A stretch of DNA of 64,000 nt, taken from positions 1 to 64,000 of the forward strand of contig JAFYMF010000023.1 of the NCBI GenBank assembly GCA_017556745.1, in the 5' to 3' direction. This DNA is from Clostridia bacterium. GTDB lineage: Bacteria; Bacillota; Clostridia; Oscillospirales; CAG-272. Every line of letters starts with the position of its first letter. Positions within the stretch are counted from its first letter, which is position 1. A model generated the notes under the pieces. It saw only the letters and a program-made list of their open reading frames with translations, was not told the origin of the DNA and did not search any database. Positions 51,502 to 61,231 of this stretch are shown here, one piece after another. Made by a program: the position numbers and the translations under genes.

Positions 51502-52527
51502 ATGAATTCCGAATTTTTTACCGCACTTGATCTCCTTGAAAAGGAGAAGGGTATCCCGAAGGAATATATGCTTGAGCGCGTAGAGGCTGCCCTTGTCAGT
51601 GCCTATAAGCGTGATATGGGCGGTAACAGCAACGTACGTGTTGCAATAGATGAGAAGAAAAAAACGGTCAGACTCTTTCAGCAAAAGGATATTGTTGAGG
51701 AAGTAACCGATGAAACTACCCAAATATCCCTTGAGGATGCAAGTAAGCTCAACTCCCGTTACAAGCTTGGCGGTGTAGCTGAAATAGAGCTTAAACCCAA
51801 GAATTTCCGCCGTCTCGGTGCCCAGGCCGCAAAGCAGGTAATTATCCAGGGTGTCCGTGAGGCAGAGAGAAATATGATAATTGATGAGTATGAGAACAAG
51901 CGCGAGGAGATAATCACTGCTACCGTAACCAAGACTGATGAGTCAACCGGTAATGTCGTTGTTGATACCGGTACCAGCGAGGCGGTTCTTCTTCGCTCTG
52001 AGCAGATTCCTGCAGACAAACTCAGCGTCGGCGACAGAATTAAGCTTTTTGTCACCGAGGTTCGCCGTGAGAGCCGCGGTCCCATCGTAACTCTTTCCCG
52101 TACCCATCCCGGTCTTGTAAAGCGTCTTTTCGAACTTGAAGTACCGGAGATTCAGGACGGTGTGGTTATTATTAAGAGCATCGCTCGTGAGGCAGGCTCA
52201 AGAAGTAAGCTTGCGGTTTATTCAAGAGACGAGAACGTAGATCCTATCGGTGCTTGTATCGGTAACCGCGGTATGAGAATATCCGGTATCGTTGATGAGC
52301 TTTGCGGTGAGAAGATAGACATCGTGGTTTACAGCGAGCATCCTGAGGAGTTTATTCGTTCCGCTCTTTCTCCTGCAACTGTTAACTCGGTTGAGCTTGA
52401 CGGTGAGCGTTCTTGCAAGGTATACGTTGATGCTGATCAGCTTTCCCTTGCGATAGGACGCGAGGGACAGAATGCACGTCTTGCGGCACGTCTTACCGGA
52501 TTTAAGATAGATATAAAGACCAACTGA
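51502..52527 (+). CDS. nusA: Transcription factor NusA
   Basis: 341 residues. The N-terminal domain contains LLEKEKGIPKEYMLERVEAA, followed by an S1 domain (about 130-200, ITATVTKTDESTGNVVVDTG) and two KH domains with YSRDENVDPIGACIGNRGMR and LAIGREGQNARLAARLTGFK. There is no C-terminal acidic repeat, as usual in Firmicutes. It governs pausing, termination and antitermination. AGGAGG precedes the ATG by about 13 bases, a rather long spacing. Confidence 0.96.
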   Translation: MNSEFFTALDLLEKEKGIPKEYMLERVEAALVSAYKRDMGGNSNVRVAIDEKKKTVRLFQQKDIVEEVTDETTQISLEDASKLNSRYKLGGVAEIELKPKNFRRLGAQAAKQVIIQGVREAERNMIIDEYENKREEIITATVTKTDESTGNVVVDTGTSEAVLLRSEQIPADKLSVGDRIKLFVTEVRRESRGPIVTLSRTHPGLVKRLFELEVPEIQDGVVIIKSIAREAGSRSKLAVYSRDENVDPIGACIGNRGMRISGIVDELCGEKIDIVVYSEHPEEFIRSALSPATVNSVELDGERSCKVYVDADQLSLAIGREGQNARLAARLTGFKIDIKTN

Positions 52528-52550
52528 GAGAGGACGTAGGAAATACTTAA

Positions 52551-52838
52551 ATGACCGGACCTCAAAAAAAGAAAAAGATTCCGGAGAGAAAGTGTCTTGG
52601 CTGTAACGTAAGTAAGCCAAAGGCAGAGCTCGTTCGAATCGTCCGTGCTCCCGACGGATCGGTGTCCCTTGATTTTAACGGAAAAAAGCCGGGGCGCGGC
52701 GCATATATATGTAAAAGTATAAAATGCTATGAAAAAGCAGTAAAAGCAAAGAGAATCGGCAGGAGCCTTGAGTGTGAGATACCGGATGAGGTTATTCTGG
52801 CACTGGGCGAGGAGCTTGCACGAGAGGAACAGGCATAA
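52551..52838 (+). CDS. ylxR: YlxR (RnpM, DUF448) RNA-binding protein
   Basis: 95 residues. IPERKCLGCNVSKPKAELVR and GRGAYICKSIKCYEKAVK are the DUF448 signature, with paired cysteines. Homologues bind RNase P RNA (RnpM) and influence its activity. Its last base overlaps the ATG of the next gene. Conserved position between nusA and ylxQ. Confidence 0.94.
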   Translation: MTGPQKKKKIPERKCLGCNVSKPKAELVRIVRAPDGSVSLDFNGKKPGRGAYICKSIKCYEKAVKAKRIGRSLECEIPDEVILALGEELAREEQA

Positions 52839-53152
52839 TGAAAAACGATAAATTTCTCGGTATGCTTGGACTTTGCGCAAGAGCAAGAAAGCTTACGGCA
52901 GGTTCATCTCTTTCCTGCGATGCGATAGCACGCGGTGCTTATCTTGCCTTGGTGTCCTCCGACAGCTCGGATAACACCAAAAAAAGAATAAACGATAAAT
53001 GCAACTTCTACGGTTGCAGATACCTTGAGGCAGGTTTTACTTCTGCCGAAATAGGTCATGCGATAGGTAAGAGCGGTGAAGTAGCGGCCATAGCCGTAAA
53101 CGATCCTAATTTTGCCGATGCGCTCGTCAGACTTTGCGAGAGCGAGGAATGA
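52838..53152 (+). CDS. ylxQ: YlxQ, L7Ae-family RNA-binding protein
   Basis: 104 residues. LGMLGLCARARKLTAGSSLS, AYLALVSSDSSDNTKKRIND and the C-terminal IAVNDPNFADALVRL identify the L7Ae/L30e/S12e fold of YlxQ, which recognises kink-turn RNA in relatives. It overlaps ylxR by one base. Standard position before infB. Confidence 0.93.
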   Translation: MKNDKFLGMLGLCARARKLTAGSSLSCDAIARGAYLALVSSDSSDNTKKRINDKCNFYGCRYLEAGFTSAEIGHAIGKSGEVAAIAVNDPNFADALVRLCESEE

Positions 53153-53258
53153 CTTTATTGCTACTGATGAATTATATAAATATATAAATACAGTTCCATT
53201 CTCTGCAAGAAAGGAGTCTCAGTCTGTGACGGGACGTGAGACAAGGTAAAAGAAAAAT

Positions 53259-56156
53259 ATGGCATCTACCCCAACCAATTACCGCATTAACCAACTTGCC
53301 AAGGATCTTGGTGTCAAGAGTAAGGACATCCTTGAGGTCTTTGAGAACAAGGGCGGTGAAAAGACCCACATGGCAGTACTCGAACCTGACGAGTTCGAGT
53401 TCCTCATAATGAAGCTGACTGAAAAGAAGCAGGTAAAAAGTATAGACGATTATCTTTCCGGTAAGGTAGTTATCGAGACTCCGGAAGAGAAGGCGGCAAG
53501 ACTTGCCGCTGAAAAGGCAGCAGCAGAAAAGGCAGCAGCAGAAAAGGCTGCGGCAGAAAAGGCTGCGGCAGAGAAAGCAGCAGCAGAAAAGGCTGCGGCA
53601 GAGAAAGCGGCAGCTGAGAAGAGAGCAGCTGATGCCAGAAGAGAAGCTGAGAGAGCTGCAGAGCGCGCTGCTCAGAAAAATGATGACAGAAGTCATACCC
53701 AGCCCCCCCGTCAGGACAGACCCCAGCAGGGTGGTCCTCGTCCCGCACCTCAGGGACAGAGAGATGGTAACTTCCATTCTGACAGACCCCAGCAGGGTGG
53801 TCCTCGCCAGGATAGACCTCAGGGTGGCGCACCCCGTCAGGACAGACCCCAGCAGGGTGGTCCTCGTCCCGCACATCAGGGACAGAGAGAGGGTGGCTTC
53901 CATTATGACAGACCCCAGCAGGGCGGTCCTCGTCCCGCACCTCAGGGACAGAGAGAGGGTGGCTTCCATTCTGACAGACCCCAGCAGGGTGGTCCCCGTC
54001 CCGCACCCCAGGGACAGAGAGATGGCGGATTTGGCGGAGACAGACCTCAGAGTGGTGCTCCCCGTCAGGACAGACCTCAGCAGAACGGTCCTAAGCCTCA
54101 GCGTGCAGAGAACCGTCCTCAGGGTACAGTTGCGCCCAAGCCCAAGATCGTTGTTGAGCGCGGTGCGGCTACCAGAACAGGCGGTAAGCGTGTAATCGAT
54201 ACACGTTCGGGTGATGTTGATCTTTCTAAGTACGATGAGCGTTTCGAGAGCCTTGCGGGTGACATGAAGGATAACGAACGTCGTCCCGATAAGCAGAAGA
54301 TCAAAAAGAAGAATAATAACGACGGTTACCGTAAGAACAATGCCCAGGATAAGGAGAAGCTTGCTATCGAGCGTATGAAGAAGCTTGAACTTGAGAAAGC
54401 AAGAAAGGCACAGCTTCACATTACCGTACCGGATGAGATATCTGTAGGTGAGCTTGCCTCCAGACTTAAGGTTACTGCAGGCGACCTCATTAAGAAGCTC
54501 ATGATCATGGGCGTTATGGCTACCGTTAACCAGATAATAGATTATGATACCGCATTCCTTATAGCAGATGAGATGAATGTAAAGGTTACCCGTGAGGTAG
54601 TCGTTACCATTGAGGAGAAGCTGTTTGAGGAGGAGAAGGACGATGAAGAAGCACTTCTTGAGCGTTCTCCTGTCGTTGTTGTAATGGGTCACGTTGACCA
54701 CGGTAAGACCTCTCTTCTTGACGCTATCCGTCATACCAATGTAACTACCGGAGAGGCCGGCGGTATTACACAGCACATCGGTGCTTACAGAGTTAACATC
54801 AATAATAAGGATATAACCTTCCTTGACACTCCCGGTCACGAGGCATTTACCGCTATGCGTGCAAGAGGTGCCATGGCTACCGATATCGCTATCCTCGTAG
54901 TAGCAGCGGATGACGGTATCATGCCCCAGACTGTTGAGGCAATTAACCACGCAAAGGCGGCTGGTGTAGATATAATCGTTGCCATCAATAAGATGGATAA
55001 ACCCACCGCAAATCCCGATAACGTAAAGCAGGGTCTTACTCAGTACAATCTCGTTCCCGAGGAATGGGGAGGAGATGTTATCTGCGTACCCGTATCTGCC
55101 GTCACACGTATGGGTATTGATGACCTGCTTGAAAACGTTCTTCTTGTTGCAGAAATGAAGGAACTTAAGGCTAACCCCAACCGTCACGCAAAGGGTATAG
55201 TCATAGAAGCTAAGCTTGATAAGGGACGTGGTCCCGTTGCTACCGTACTTGTACAGAATGGTACTCTCCGTGTGGGAGATATCGTTATTGCAGGTACCTC
55301 CGTTGGTCGTGTCCGTGCGATGCTTGATGATAAGGGCAGAAAGCTCTCTGAGGCAGGTCCCTCCGTTCCCGTTGAGATTATCGGTCTTTCCGAGGTTCCC
55401 TCTGCGGGTGATGAGTTTAATTCAGTTGAAGACGAGCGTATGGCACGTGAGCTTGCTGAACAACGCCGTGACAAAGCTAAGGAAGAGGAATTCAAGGCAA
55501 ATGCCAAGGTCAACCTTGATGATCTCTTTGCACAGATCTCTGAGGGTGTCAAGAGTCTTAATATCATTGTTAAGGCTGACGTTGGCGGATCTGCAGAGGC
55601 AGTCAAGTCATCTCTTGTTAAGCTTTCCAATGAGGAAGTTAAGGTCAATGTTATCCACTCCGCAGCGGGTGGTATCACCGAGGGTGATGTTATGCTTGCA
55701 GATGCGTCCAACGCAATCGTAGTCGGATTTAATGTCCGTCCTGATAAGAATGCTCTTGAGAGTGCGGCTCTTCACGGTGTAGACATTAGAACCTATAGAA
55801 TCATCTATGAGTGTATCGAAGAGATTTCTCTGGCAATGAAGGGTCTTCTTGCACCTCAGTACAAGGAGGTCATCCTTGGCCGTGCAGAGGTCAGACAGAC
55901 TATCCACGTTCCCAATGTTGGTACTATCGCAGGTTGTTATATTACTGACGGTAAGGTTGCACGAAATGCACAGATCAGAGTTACCCGCGACAGCGTAGTT
56001 ATCTTTGAAGACAAGATCTCTTCTCTTAAGCGTTTCAAGGATGATGCGAAGGAAGTTCTTCAGGGATTTGAGTGCGGTGTTGGTCTTGAAAGATTCAACG
56101 ACATAAAAGAGGGCGATATCCTCGAAGCATTCATAATGGAAGAAGTAGAAAGATAA
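53259..56156 (+). CDS. infB: Translation initiation factor IF-2
   Basis: 965 residues. An N-terminal IF2_N motif ([20 protein letters not shown]) is followed by a long disordered linker: an Ala/Glu/Lys run (about 80-125) and repeats of the [15 protein letters not shown] type (about 151-290). The GTPase core begins near 476 with [19 protein letters not shown], then [15 protein letters not shown] and NKMDKP, and the C-terminal IF-2 domains follow. It places initiator tRNA on the 30S subunit. The linker is long and glycine/arginine-rich. AAGGT precedes the ATG. Confidence 0.97.
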   Translation: MASTPTNYRINQLAKDLGVKSKDILEVFENKGGEKTHMAVLEPDEFEFLIMKLTEKKQVKSIDDYLSGKVVIETPEEKAARLAAEKAAAEKAAAEKAAAEKAAAEKAAAEKAAAEKAAAEKRAADARREAERAAERAAQKNDDRSHTQPPRQDRPQQGGPRPAPQGQRDGNFHSDRPQQGGPRQDRPQGGAPRQDRPQQGGPRPAHQGQREGGFHYDRPQQGGPRPAPQGQREGGFHSDRPQQGGPRPAPQGQRDGGFGGDRPQSGAPRQDRPQQNGPKPQRAENRPQGTVAPKPKIVVERGAATRTGGKRVIDTRSGDVDLSKYDERFESLAGDMKDNERRPDKQKIKKKNNNDGYRKNNAQDKEKLAIERMKKLELEKARKAQLHITVPDEISVGELASRLKVTAGDLIKKLMIMGVMATVNQIIDYDTAFLIADEMNVKVTREVVVTIEEKLFEEEKDDEEALLERSPVVVVMGHVDHGKTSLLDAIRHTNVTTGEAGGITQHIGAYRVNINNKDITFLDTPGHEAFTAMRARGAMATDIAILVVAADDGIMPQTVEAINHAKAAGVDIIVAINKMDKPTANPDNVKQGLTQYNLVPEEWGGDVICVPVSAVTRMGIDDLLENVLLVAEMKELKANPNRHAKGIVIEAKLDKGRGPVATVLVQNGTLRVGDIVIAGTSVGRVRAMLDDKGRKLSEAGPSVPVEIIGLSEVPSAGDEFNSVEDERMARELAEQRRDKAKEEEFKANAKVNLDDLFAQISEGVKSLNIIVKADVGGSAEAVKSSLVKLSNEEVKVNVIHSAAGGITEGDVMLADASNAIVVGFNVRPDKNALESAALHGVDIRTYRIIYECIEEISLAMKGLLAPQYKEVILGRAEVRQTIHVPNVGTIAGCYITDGKVARNAQIRVTRDSVVIFEDKISSLKRFKDDAKEVLQGFECGVGLERFNDIKEGDILEAFIMEEVER
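53711..54123 (+). repeat. In-frame tandem repeats in the infB linker
   Basis: About eight imperfect DNA repeats encode [15 protein letters not shown]-type units of 15-22 residues separated by GGFHSD-like links. Repeat units are near-identical at the base level (CAGGACAGACCCCAGCAGG), which implies recent expansion or gene conversion and a chance of length variation between strains. Confidence 0.85.
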
Positions 56157-56165
56157 TTATTCGCC

Positions 56166-56211
56166 GGGAGGGTATTGCGTTTATCTGCGCAGTATCCTCC
56201 CTGTGCTTTTT
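56166..56211 (+). terminator. Terminator after infB
   Basis: 14-bp stem GGGAGGGTATTGCG/CGCAGTATCCTCCC followed by TGTGCTTTTT. Confidence 0.8.
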
Positions 56212-56275
56212 AGGACTGTTCGGACAGTACCGACGGTGTTTGCCCACATACCTGTGGGCGGAATGGAGAATAATA

Positions 56276-58627
56276 ATGGATTTTTTAAATAAAAACGGCT
56301 TCGTTTTTCTTGATGGAGCTACCGGAACAATGCTTCGTAGTCTTGTTCCTGACTTTAATGGACTGCCGGATCTTTTGTCTATAACCTCTCCTGAGGCGGT
56401 ATATACCGCTCACAGAAGGTATCTTGAGGCAGGCAGTGATATACTTTACACCAATACCTTTGGTGCTACCGATGAGAAACTTCGTGACAGCGGTTACACC
56501 CTTGAGGAGGTAATAGGTGCATCTGTCAGTGTAGCCAAACGTGCAGCTGAGGGCAGGGCGGCGGTTGCACTTGATCTCGGTCCTACCGGAAAGCTTATGT
56601 TCCCTGCAGGGGATATGACTTTTGACGAGGCTTACGAGAGTTATCGCCGCAGAGCGGTACTGGGTGAGGCGGCCGGTGCTGACCTGATAATCCTTGAGAC
56701 AATGAGTGATCTCAGTGAGGTTCGCTGTGCTTTTCTTGCGGCAAGGGAGAATACCTCTTTGCCTATATTTATAACGATGACCTTTGAGGCAAACGGCAGA
56801 AGCTTTACCGGATGCTCTCCCAGCGGATTTGCAAACCTTATGACCGCAATGGGCGCAGATGCCATCGGTATAAACTGTTCTCTCGGTCCGGATCTTATTT
56901 ATCCTCTGATTGCCGAGATGGCGGAGGTTACTGATCTTCCTCTCATCGTAAAGGCAAATGCAGGACTTCCGTCGGCTGAGGACGGAAGCTACAGTGTTAC
57001 GGCTGAGGACTTTGCGGAGAAGATGGCGGCACTGTCAAAAATAGGTGTCAAATATCTGGGTGGATGCTGCGGTACCACTCCGGATTATATAAAGAGAGTA
57101 AAGGAGGCATACTCCTCTCTTTCTCTCAGAGATAGAGATTATACAAGAAAATGTATCCTCGGCAGCGGTGCAAAACAGATAAATGCAGAGGAGATCACTA
57201 TAGTCGGTGAGAGACTTAACCCCACCGGTAAAAAGAAGCTGGCGGCAGCTTTATCTGAGGGCGATATGGCATATGTGTCCTCTATTGCCCGTGAGCAGGC
57301 GGCGGCAGGCGCAGGCATTCTTGACGTTAACGTCGGTGTACCCGGTGCAGATGAGAGTGCACTTATGAAGAAGGTTGTGGAAACGCTCATCACTGTTACC
57401 GATCTTCCTCTTCAGATAGACTCAAAATCTCCTGAGGCAATAGAAGCCGGTCTCAGAGCTTATCCCGGAAGAGCGATTATCAACTCTGTTGACGGTGAGG
57501 ATAAGACTCTTGATGCTATTCTTCCCCTTGCAAAGAAATACGGCGCCGCAGTAGTAGGTCTTACCCTTGACGAGGCAGGTATTCCCTCTGACCCTGAGGA
57601 TAGAGTTAAGATCGCAGAAAAAATCAAAAACAGAGCAGAGGAGTACGGTATCCCCTCATCTGACATATTTATAGACTGTCTCACACTTGCGGTATCGGCA
57701 GAGCCGGAGGGTGCAAGACGTACCCTTGATGCCCTTGAATCGGTCAGAAACAGACTTGGTCTCAAGACCACTCTCGGTGTATCAAACATATCCTTCGGTC
57801 TTCCCGAAAGAGAAATTATATCATCAAATTTCCTTACCCTTGCCCTTTCAAGGGGACTTACACTTCCGATAATCAACCCTTGTGCCCGCAGAATGGCAGA
57901 TGCGGTTTATTCCTACAAGGCACTTTCAGGAATCGATGCATCCTGCCTTGATTACGTAAGCTACATGGGCGGTAAGTCCGCTGATGTCCCTGCCCAGAGC
58001 AGTGCTAAAAAGATCCCCGACCTTTTTGAGTGCATACTCTCCGGAGACGATATTACCGCAAAGGAAGCGGTTTCGGCTATGATAGGGGACAAGAGCTCTG
58101 AAGAGATAATAAACGGAATTATTATCCCTGCCCTTGACAAGGTGGGAGAGAACTTTGAGTCGGGCAAGTTCTTCCTTCCTCAGCTTATGAGAAGCGCGGC
58201 GGCGGCAAATTCCGCAGTTGAGGTGATCCGTGCTTCGGTGGGTGAGGGTGACGGAGCCAAAAGAGGAAAAATAATTATCGCCACCGTAAAGGGTGATATT
58301 CACGACATCGGTAAGAATATAGTTAAGATGGTGCTTGCGAATTACGGATATGAAATAATTGACCTCGGCAAGGATGTTCCTCCCGAGACTGTTGTGGATG
58401 CGGCCATAAAAAATAATGTTAAGCTAATCGGACTCAGCGCACTTATGACAACTACTCTTCCGGCAATGGAAGAGACGATCACTGCCATCAGAGCATCAGG
58501 ACATGACTGCAAAATAATGGTTGGCGGAGCGGTGCTCACCGAGGAATATTCAAAGAAGATCGGTGCGGATTTTTATGCCGGGGATGCAAAGGCATCTGCC
58601 GATATATCAAAGAAAGTTCTTGGTTAA
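56276..58627 (+). CDS. metH: Cobalamin-dependent methionine synthase, without reactivation domain
   Basis: 783 residues. The homocysteine-binding barrel (about 1-285) has GATGTML, AIGINCSLG and GGCCGTTP, giving the three zinc cysteines. A pterin-binding domain (about 300-555) has VGERLNPTGKKKL and ILDVNVGVPG. The B12-binding cap and domain end the protein with GDIHDIGKNIVKMVLANYGY (DxHxxG) and MVGGAVLTEEY. The AdoMet-binding reactivation domain is absent, as common in clostridia. GGAG precedes ATG 56276. Confidence 0.94.
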   Translation: MDFLNKNGFVFLDGATGTMLRSLVPDFNGLPDLLSITSPEAVYTAHRRYLEAGSDILYTNTFGATDEKLRDSGYTLEEVIGASVSVAKRAAEGRAAVALDLGPTGKLMFPAGDMTFDEAYESYRRRAVLGEAAGADLIILETMSDLSEVRCAFLAARENTSLPIFITMTFEANGRSFTGCSPSGFANLMTAMGADAIGINCSLGPDLIYPLIAEMAEVTDLPLIVKANAGLPSAEDGSYSVTAEDFAEKMAALSKIGVKYLGGCCGTTPDYIKRVKEAYSSLSLRDRDYTRKCILGSGAKQINAEEITIVGERLNPTGKKKLAAALSEGDMAYVSSIAREQAAAGAGILDVNVGVPGADESALMKKVVETLITVTDLPLQIDSKSPEAIEAGLRAYPGRAIINSVDGEDKTLDAILPLAKKYGAAVVGLTLDEAGIPSDPEDRVKIAEKIKNRAEEYGIPSSDIFIDCLTLAVSAEPEGARRTLDALESVRNRLGLKTTLGVSNISFGLPEREIISSNFLTLALSRGLTLPIINPCARRMADAVYSYKALSGIDASCLDYVSYMGGKSADVPAQSSAKKIPDLFECILSGDDITAKEAVSAMIGDKSSEEIINGIIIPALDKVGENFESGKFFLPQLMRSAAAANSAVEVIRASVGEGDGAKRGKIIIATVKGDIHDIGKNIVKMVLANYGYEIIDLGKDVPPETVVDAAIKNNVKLIGLSALMTTTLPAMEETITAIRASGHDCKIMVGGAVLTEEYSKKIGADFYAGDAKASADISKKVLG

Positions 58628-58642
58628 TAAAAAGGAGCAGAA

Positions 58643-59701
58643 ATGACATCAAAGCTTGATAATTTTGATACTGTCGCTCTGTCAGAGGACAAAAGAGCGA
58701 TACAGATAATAGATCAGACTCTTTTGCCCCGGGAGATGAAGATGATATCTCTTACTACAAGAGAAGAGGTTTACAATGCAATCAAGAAGCTCAGCGTGAG
58801 AGGTGCGCCTGCCATCGGTGTGTGCGCTGCATTTGGTGTATATATATCCGCTCTTCACAGTACCTCAGATGACTTTTTTTCAGATCTTTTGTCCGCGGCG
58901 GCATATATCAGATCCTCCCGTCCTACTGCAGTGAACCTGATGTGGGCGGTTGACAGGATGGTCAGCGTAGCGGAGAAGAACAAAGACCGCTTGAGAGAGG
59001 ATATAGTTAATGCTCTTCTTTCCGAATCTGAGAAAATTTATGACGAGGATATTGAATGCTGCAGAAGAATAGGTGAAAACGGTCTCGCTCTCTTACACGA
59101 GGGTGACGGAATACTCACCCACTGCAATGCCGGCAGACTTGCGACCGTGAAATACGGTACTGCTACCGCTCCCATGTATCTCGGTCACGAGAGAGGATAT
59201 AACTTCAGAGTATACTGTGACGAGACCAGACCCCTTCTTCAGGGTGCCAGACTTACCGCTACCGAGCTTCACATGGCAGGTCTTGATGTCACTCTGCTGT
59301 GTGACAACATGTCAGGTGCTCTTATGAGAACCGGAAAAATTAATGCTGTTATAGTCGGATGCGACAGAGTTGCGGCAAACGGAGATACTGCCAACAAAAT
59401 AGGTACGTCTATGGTAGCAACACTTGCTGCGAGGTACGGTATACCGTTCTATGTTGCGGCGCCTACATCAACGATAGATATGTCTACTCCCGGCGGAGAA
59501 GACATAAAGATCGAGGAGAGAGATGCCGATGAGGTTACCCGTATGTGGTATGAAAGTCCCATGGCACCTGACGGGATAAAGGTATTTAACCCTGCCTTTG
59601 ACGTGACTGACCATGAGCTTATAACTGCATTCATTACCGAAAAGGGTGTTGTATATCCTCCATTTGCCGACAATTTTATTTCTCTTTTTGAAAAGGAGTG
59701 A
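58643..59701 (+). CDS. mtnA: S-methyl-5-thioribose-1-phosphate isomerase
   Basis: 352 residues. LSVRGAPAIGVCAAFGV, ILTHCNAGRLATVKYGTATA (catalytic cysteine near 160) and VGCDRVAANGDTANKIGT (catalytic Asp) identify the MtnA family; the eIF2B-like fold is expected. It isomerises methylthioribose-1-phosphate in methionine salvage. AAGGAG precedes the ATG, 16 bases after metH. In bacteria without the rest of the pathway MtnA may work on other sugar phosphates. Confidence 0.93.
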   Translation: MTSKLDNFDTVALSEDKRAIQIIDQTLLPREMKMISLTTREEVYNAIKKLSVRGAPAIGVCAAFGVYISALHSTSDDFFSDLLSAAAYIRSSRPTAVNLMWAVDRMVSVAEKNKDRLREDIVNALLSESEKIYDEDIECCRRIGENGLALLHEGDGILTHCNAGRLATVKYGTATAPMYLGHERGYNFRVYCDETRPLLQGARLTATELHMAGLDVTLLCDNMSGALMRTGKINAVIVGCDRVAANGDTANKIGTSMVATLAARYGIPFYVAAPTSTIDMSTPGGEDIKIEERDADEVTRMWYESPMAPDGIKVFNPAFDVTDHELITAFITEKGVVYPPFADNFISLFEKE

Positions 59702-59706
59702 CGGGA

Positions 59707-60414
59707 ATGTCAAGAGAAGAGATATATTCCCGTACTGAATTGCTTCTCGGCAAAGAAGGAATGGAAAAGCTCCGCGGATCGAGAGTCATTGTTTTCGGTG
59801 TCGGCGGTGTGGGAAGTTACGTATGTGAGGCTCTTGCCAGAAGCGGTGTGGGTACAATATCCCTTGTTGATTCGGATAAGGTCAGCAAGAGTAATATAAA
59901 CCGACAGCTTATCGCGCTTCATTCTACCGTGGGACGGCTTAAGACCTCGGTTATGGCAGAGAGAATAGCGGATATAGACCCTACTATTACCGTCAGGGAA
60001 TATCCGGTGTTCTTTCTTCCGGATAACAGAGGCGGTATAGATCTTTCTGAATACGATTTTATAGTTGATGCTATCGACACTGTATCAGCAAAGCTTTTTT
60101 TGGCTGAGGAAGCAAATCGTATTGGTGTACCGATAATAGCTTCCATGGGAACCGGTAACAAGCTGGATCCTACAAGGTTCAAGATATGCGATATATCAAA
60201 GACGTCTGTATGCCCTCTTGCAAGGGTAATGCGGGTGGAACTGAGGAAAAGAGGAATAAACAAGCTTACCGTTCTTTTCTCGGATGAAGAACCGATAAAG
60301 ACCGGGGTCAAGGATGAGATAAGCGGAAAGGAAGTTCCTGCCTCTGCCTCCTTTGTCCCCTCCGTTGCCGGGCTTATAATTGGCGGATGGGTTGTAAAAC
60401 AGCTTTCACATTAA
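59707..60414 (+). CDS. tcdA: TcdA/CsdL-type tRNA threonylcarbamoyladenosine dehydratase
   Basis: 235 residues. The E1-like adenylation domain has VIVFGVGGVGSYVCEALARSG (nucleotide loop), LVDSDKVSKSNINRQLIALH, VDAIDTVSAKLFLAEEA and a C-terminal TICPLARVM-like CPLARVMRVELRKRG. It cyclises t6A37 in tRNAs. AAGGAG fits ATG 59707 nine bases downstream; a GTG at 59698 overlaps the mtnA stop. Last of the metH-mtnA-tcdA set. Confidence 0.93.
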   Translation: MSREEIYSRTELLLGKEGMEKLRGSRVIVFGVGGVGSYVCEALARSGVGTISLVDSDKVSKSNINRQLIALHSTVGRLKTSVMAERIADIDPTITVREYPVFFLPDNRGGIDLSEYDFIVDAIDTVSAKLFLAEEANRIGVPIIASMGTGNKLDPTRFKICDISKTSVCPLARVMRVELRKRGINKLTVLFSDEEPIKTGVKDEISGKEVPASASFVPSVAGLIIGGWVVKQLSH

Positions 60415-60515
60415 CGCTGTGTGAAATAAAAGTTTCCATATATTCACCGTGACGTCGCTAAGTCTTAACAATTATCATGTATAATTTGTTTATCATAGAG
60501 TTGAGGTGGCGTGAA

Positions 60516-61187
60516 ATGATAAGTATTACAGACAGTCATAAAAAGCTGTCTATATCAAATTTAAATGAATATCCTTTGCTTGAGAGACAGCGTCCTTTTA
60601 TAGAGTTGATGATGAAATACAACTGTGCTCTGAGAGAGGTCAGCACTAAATTTGAGGTTCTTGACGACGAGTTTTCAATAAGATATAACCGTAATCCCGT
60701 AGAGTCTATACGTACCAGAATAAAGTCTCCTCGTAGTATCGTGGAAAAGCTCGAAAGAAAAGGTTACGATGTTTCTATTGAAAATATTCGCGATCATATC
60801 CATGATGTTGCAGGTGCAAGAATAATCTGCTCCTTCCCGGAGGATATTTATATGCTGGCAGAGATGTTCATGCGCCAGGATGATATTACTGTGGTTGAGA
60901 TCAAGGACTACATAAAGAATCCCAAGCCCAGTGGGTACAGAAGCTACCATCTGATAATCGACATTCCGGTATTCCTCACAGAATCAAGAGAGACTATGAG
61001 GGTGGAGGTACAGTTCCGTACTATTGCTATGGAGTTCTGGGCAAGCCTTGAGCATAAGCTCAAATACAAAAAGGACATTGACTCTCCTCACGCTGAGGAG
61101 ATCGCACATCAGCTTAAGGAGTGTTCAGACAGAATTGCAGCACTTGACCTTGAGATGCAGGGGATACGAAACAAAATAGAAGAATAA
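60516..61187 (+). CDS. relQ: Small alarmone synthetase, RelQ-type
   Basis: 223 residues. The RelA/SpoT synthetase fold is visible in RIKSPRSIVEKLERKGYDVS, HDVAGARIICSFPEDIYMLA, PKPSGYRSYHLIIDIPVFL and VEVQFRTIAMEFWASLEHKL. No HD hydrolase domain is present, so it is a small alarmone synthetase making (p)ppGpp or pGpp. GAGGTGG precedes ATG 60516. Own unit with terminator 61190-61227. Confidence 0.92.
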   Translation: MISITDSHKKLSISNLNEYPLLERQRPFIELMMKYNCALREVSTKFEVLDDEFSIRYNRNPVESIRTRIKSPRSIVEKLERKGYDVSIENIRDHIHDVAGARIICSFPEDIYMLAEMFMRQDDITVVEIKDYIKNPKPSGYRSYHLIIDIPVFLTESRETMRVEVQFRTIAMEFWASLEHKLKYKKDIDSPHAEEIAHQLKECSDRIAALDLEMQGIRNKIEE

Positions 61188-61189
61188 AT

Positions 61190-61227
61190 AAAAAGCACTG
61201 AATTCCAAAAGGGATTCAGTGCTTTTT
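61190..61227. terminator. Bidirectional terminator
   Basis: Stem AAAAAGCACTGAATTCC/GGATTCAGTGCTTTTT (one bulge) between convergent genes. Confidence 0.85.
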
Positions 61228-61231
61228 GCTT

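Noticed and set aside
53470-54195. Further long frames over the infB repeats on both strands
   Set aside because: Frame-shifted readings of the same repeats (Arg/Asp/Pro- or His-rich); the infB frame is the one with conserved domains.
53172-55187. 671-residue open frame antisense to infB
   Set aside because: It lies wholly opposite a strongly supported gene; the encoded protein is low-complexity (Leu/Cys/Arg/Thr repeats mirrored from the infB repeats) and has no ribosome site of note.
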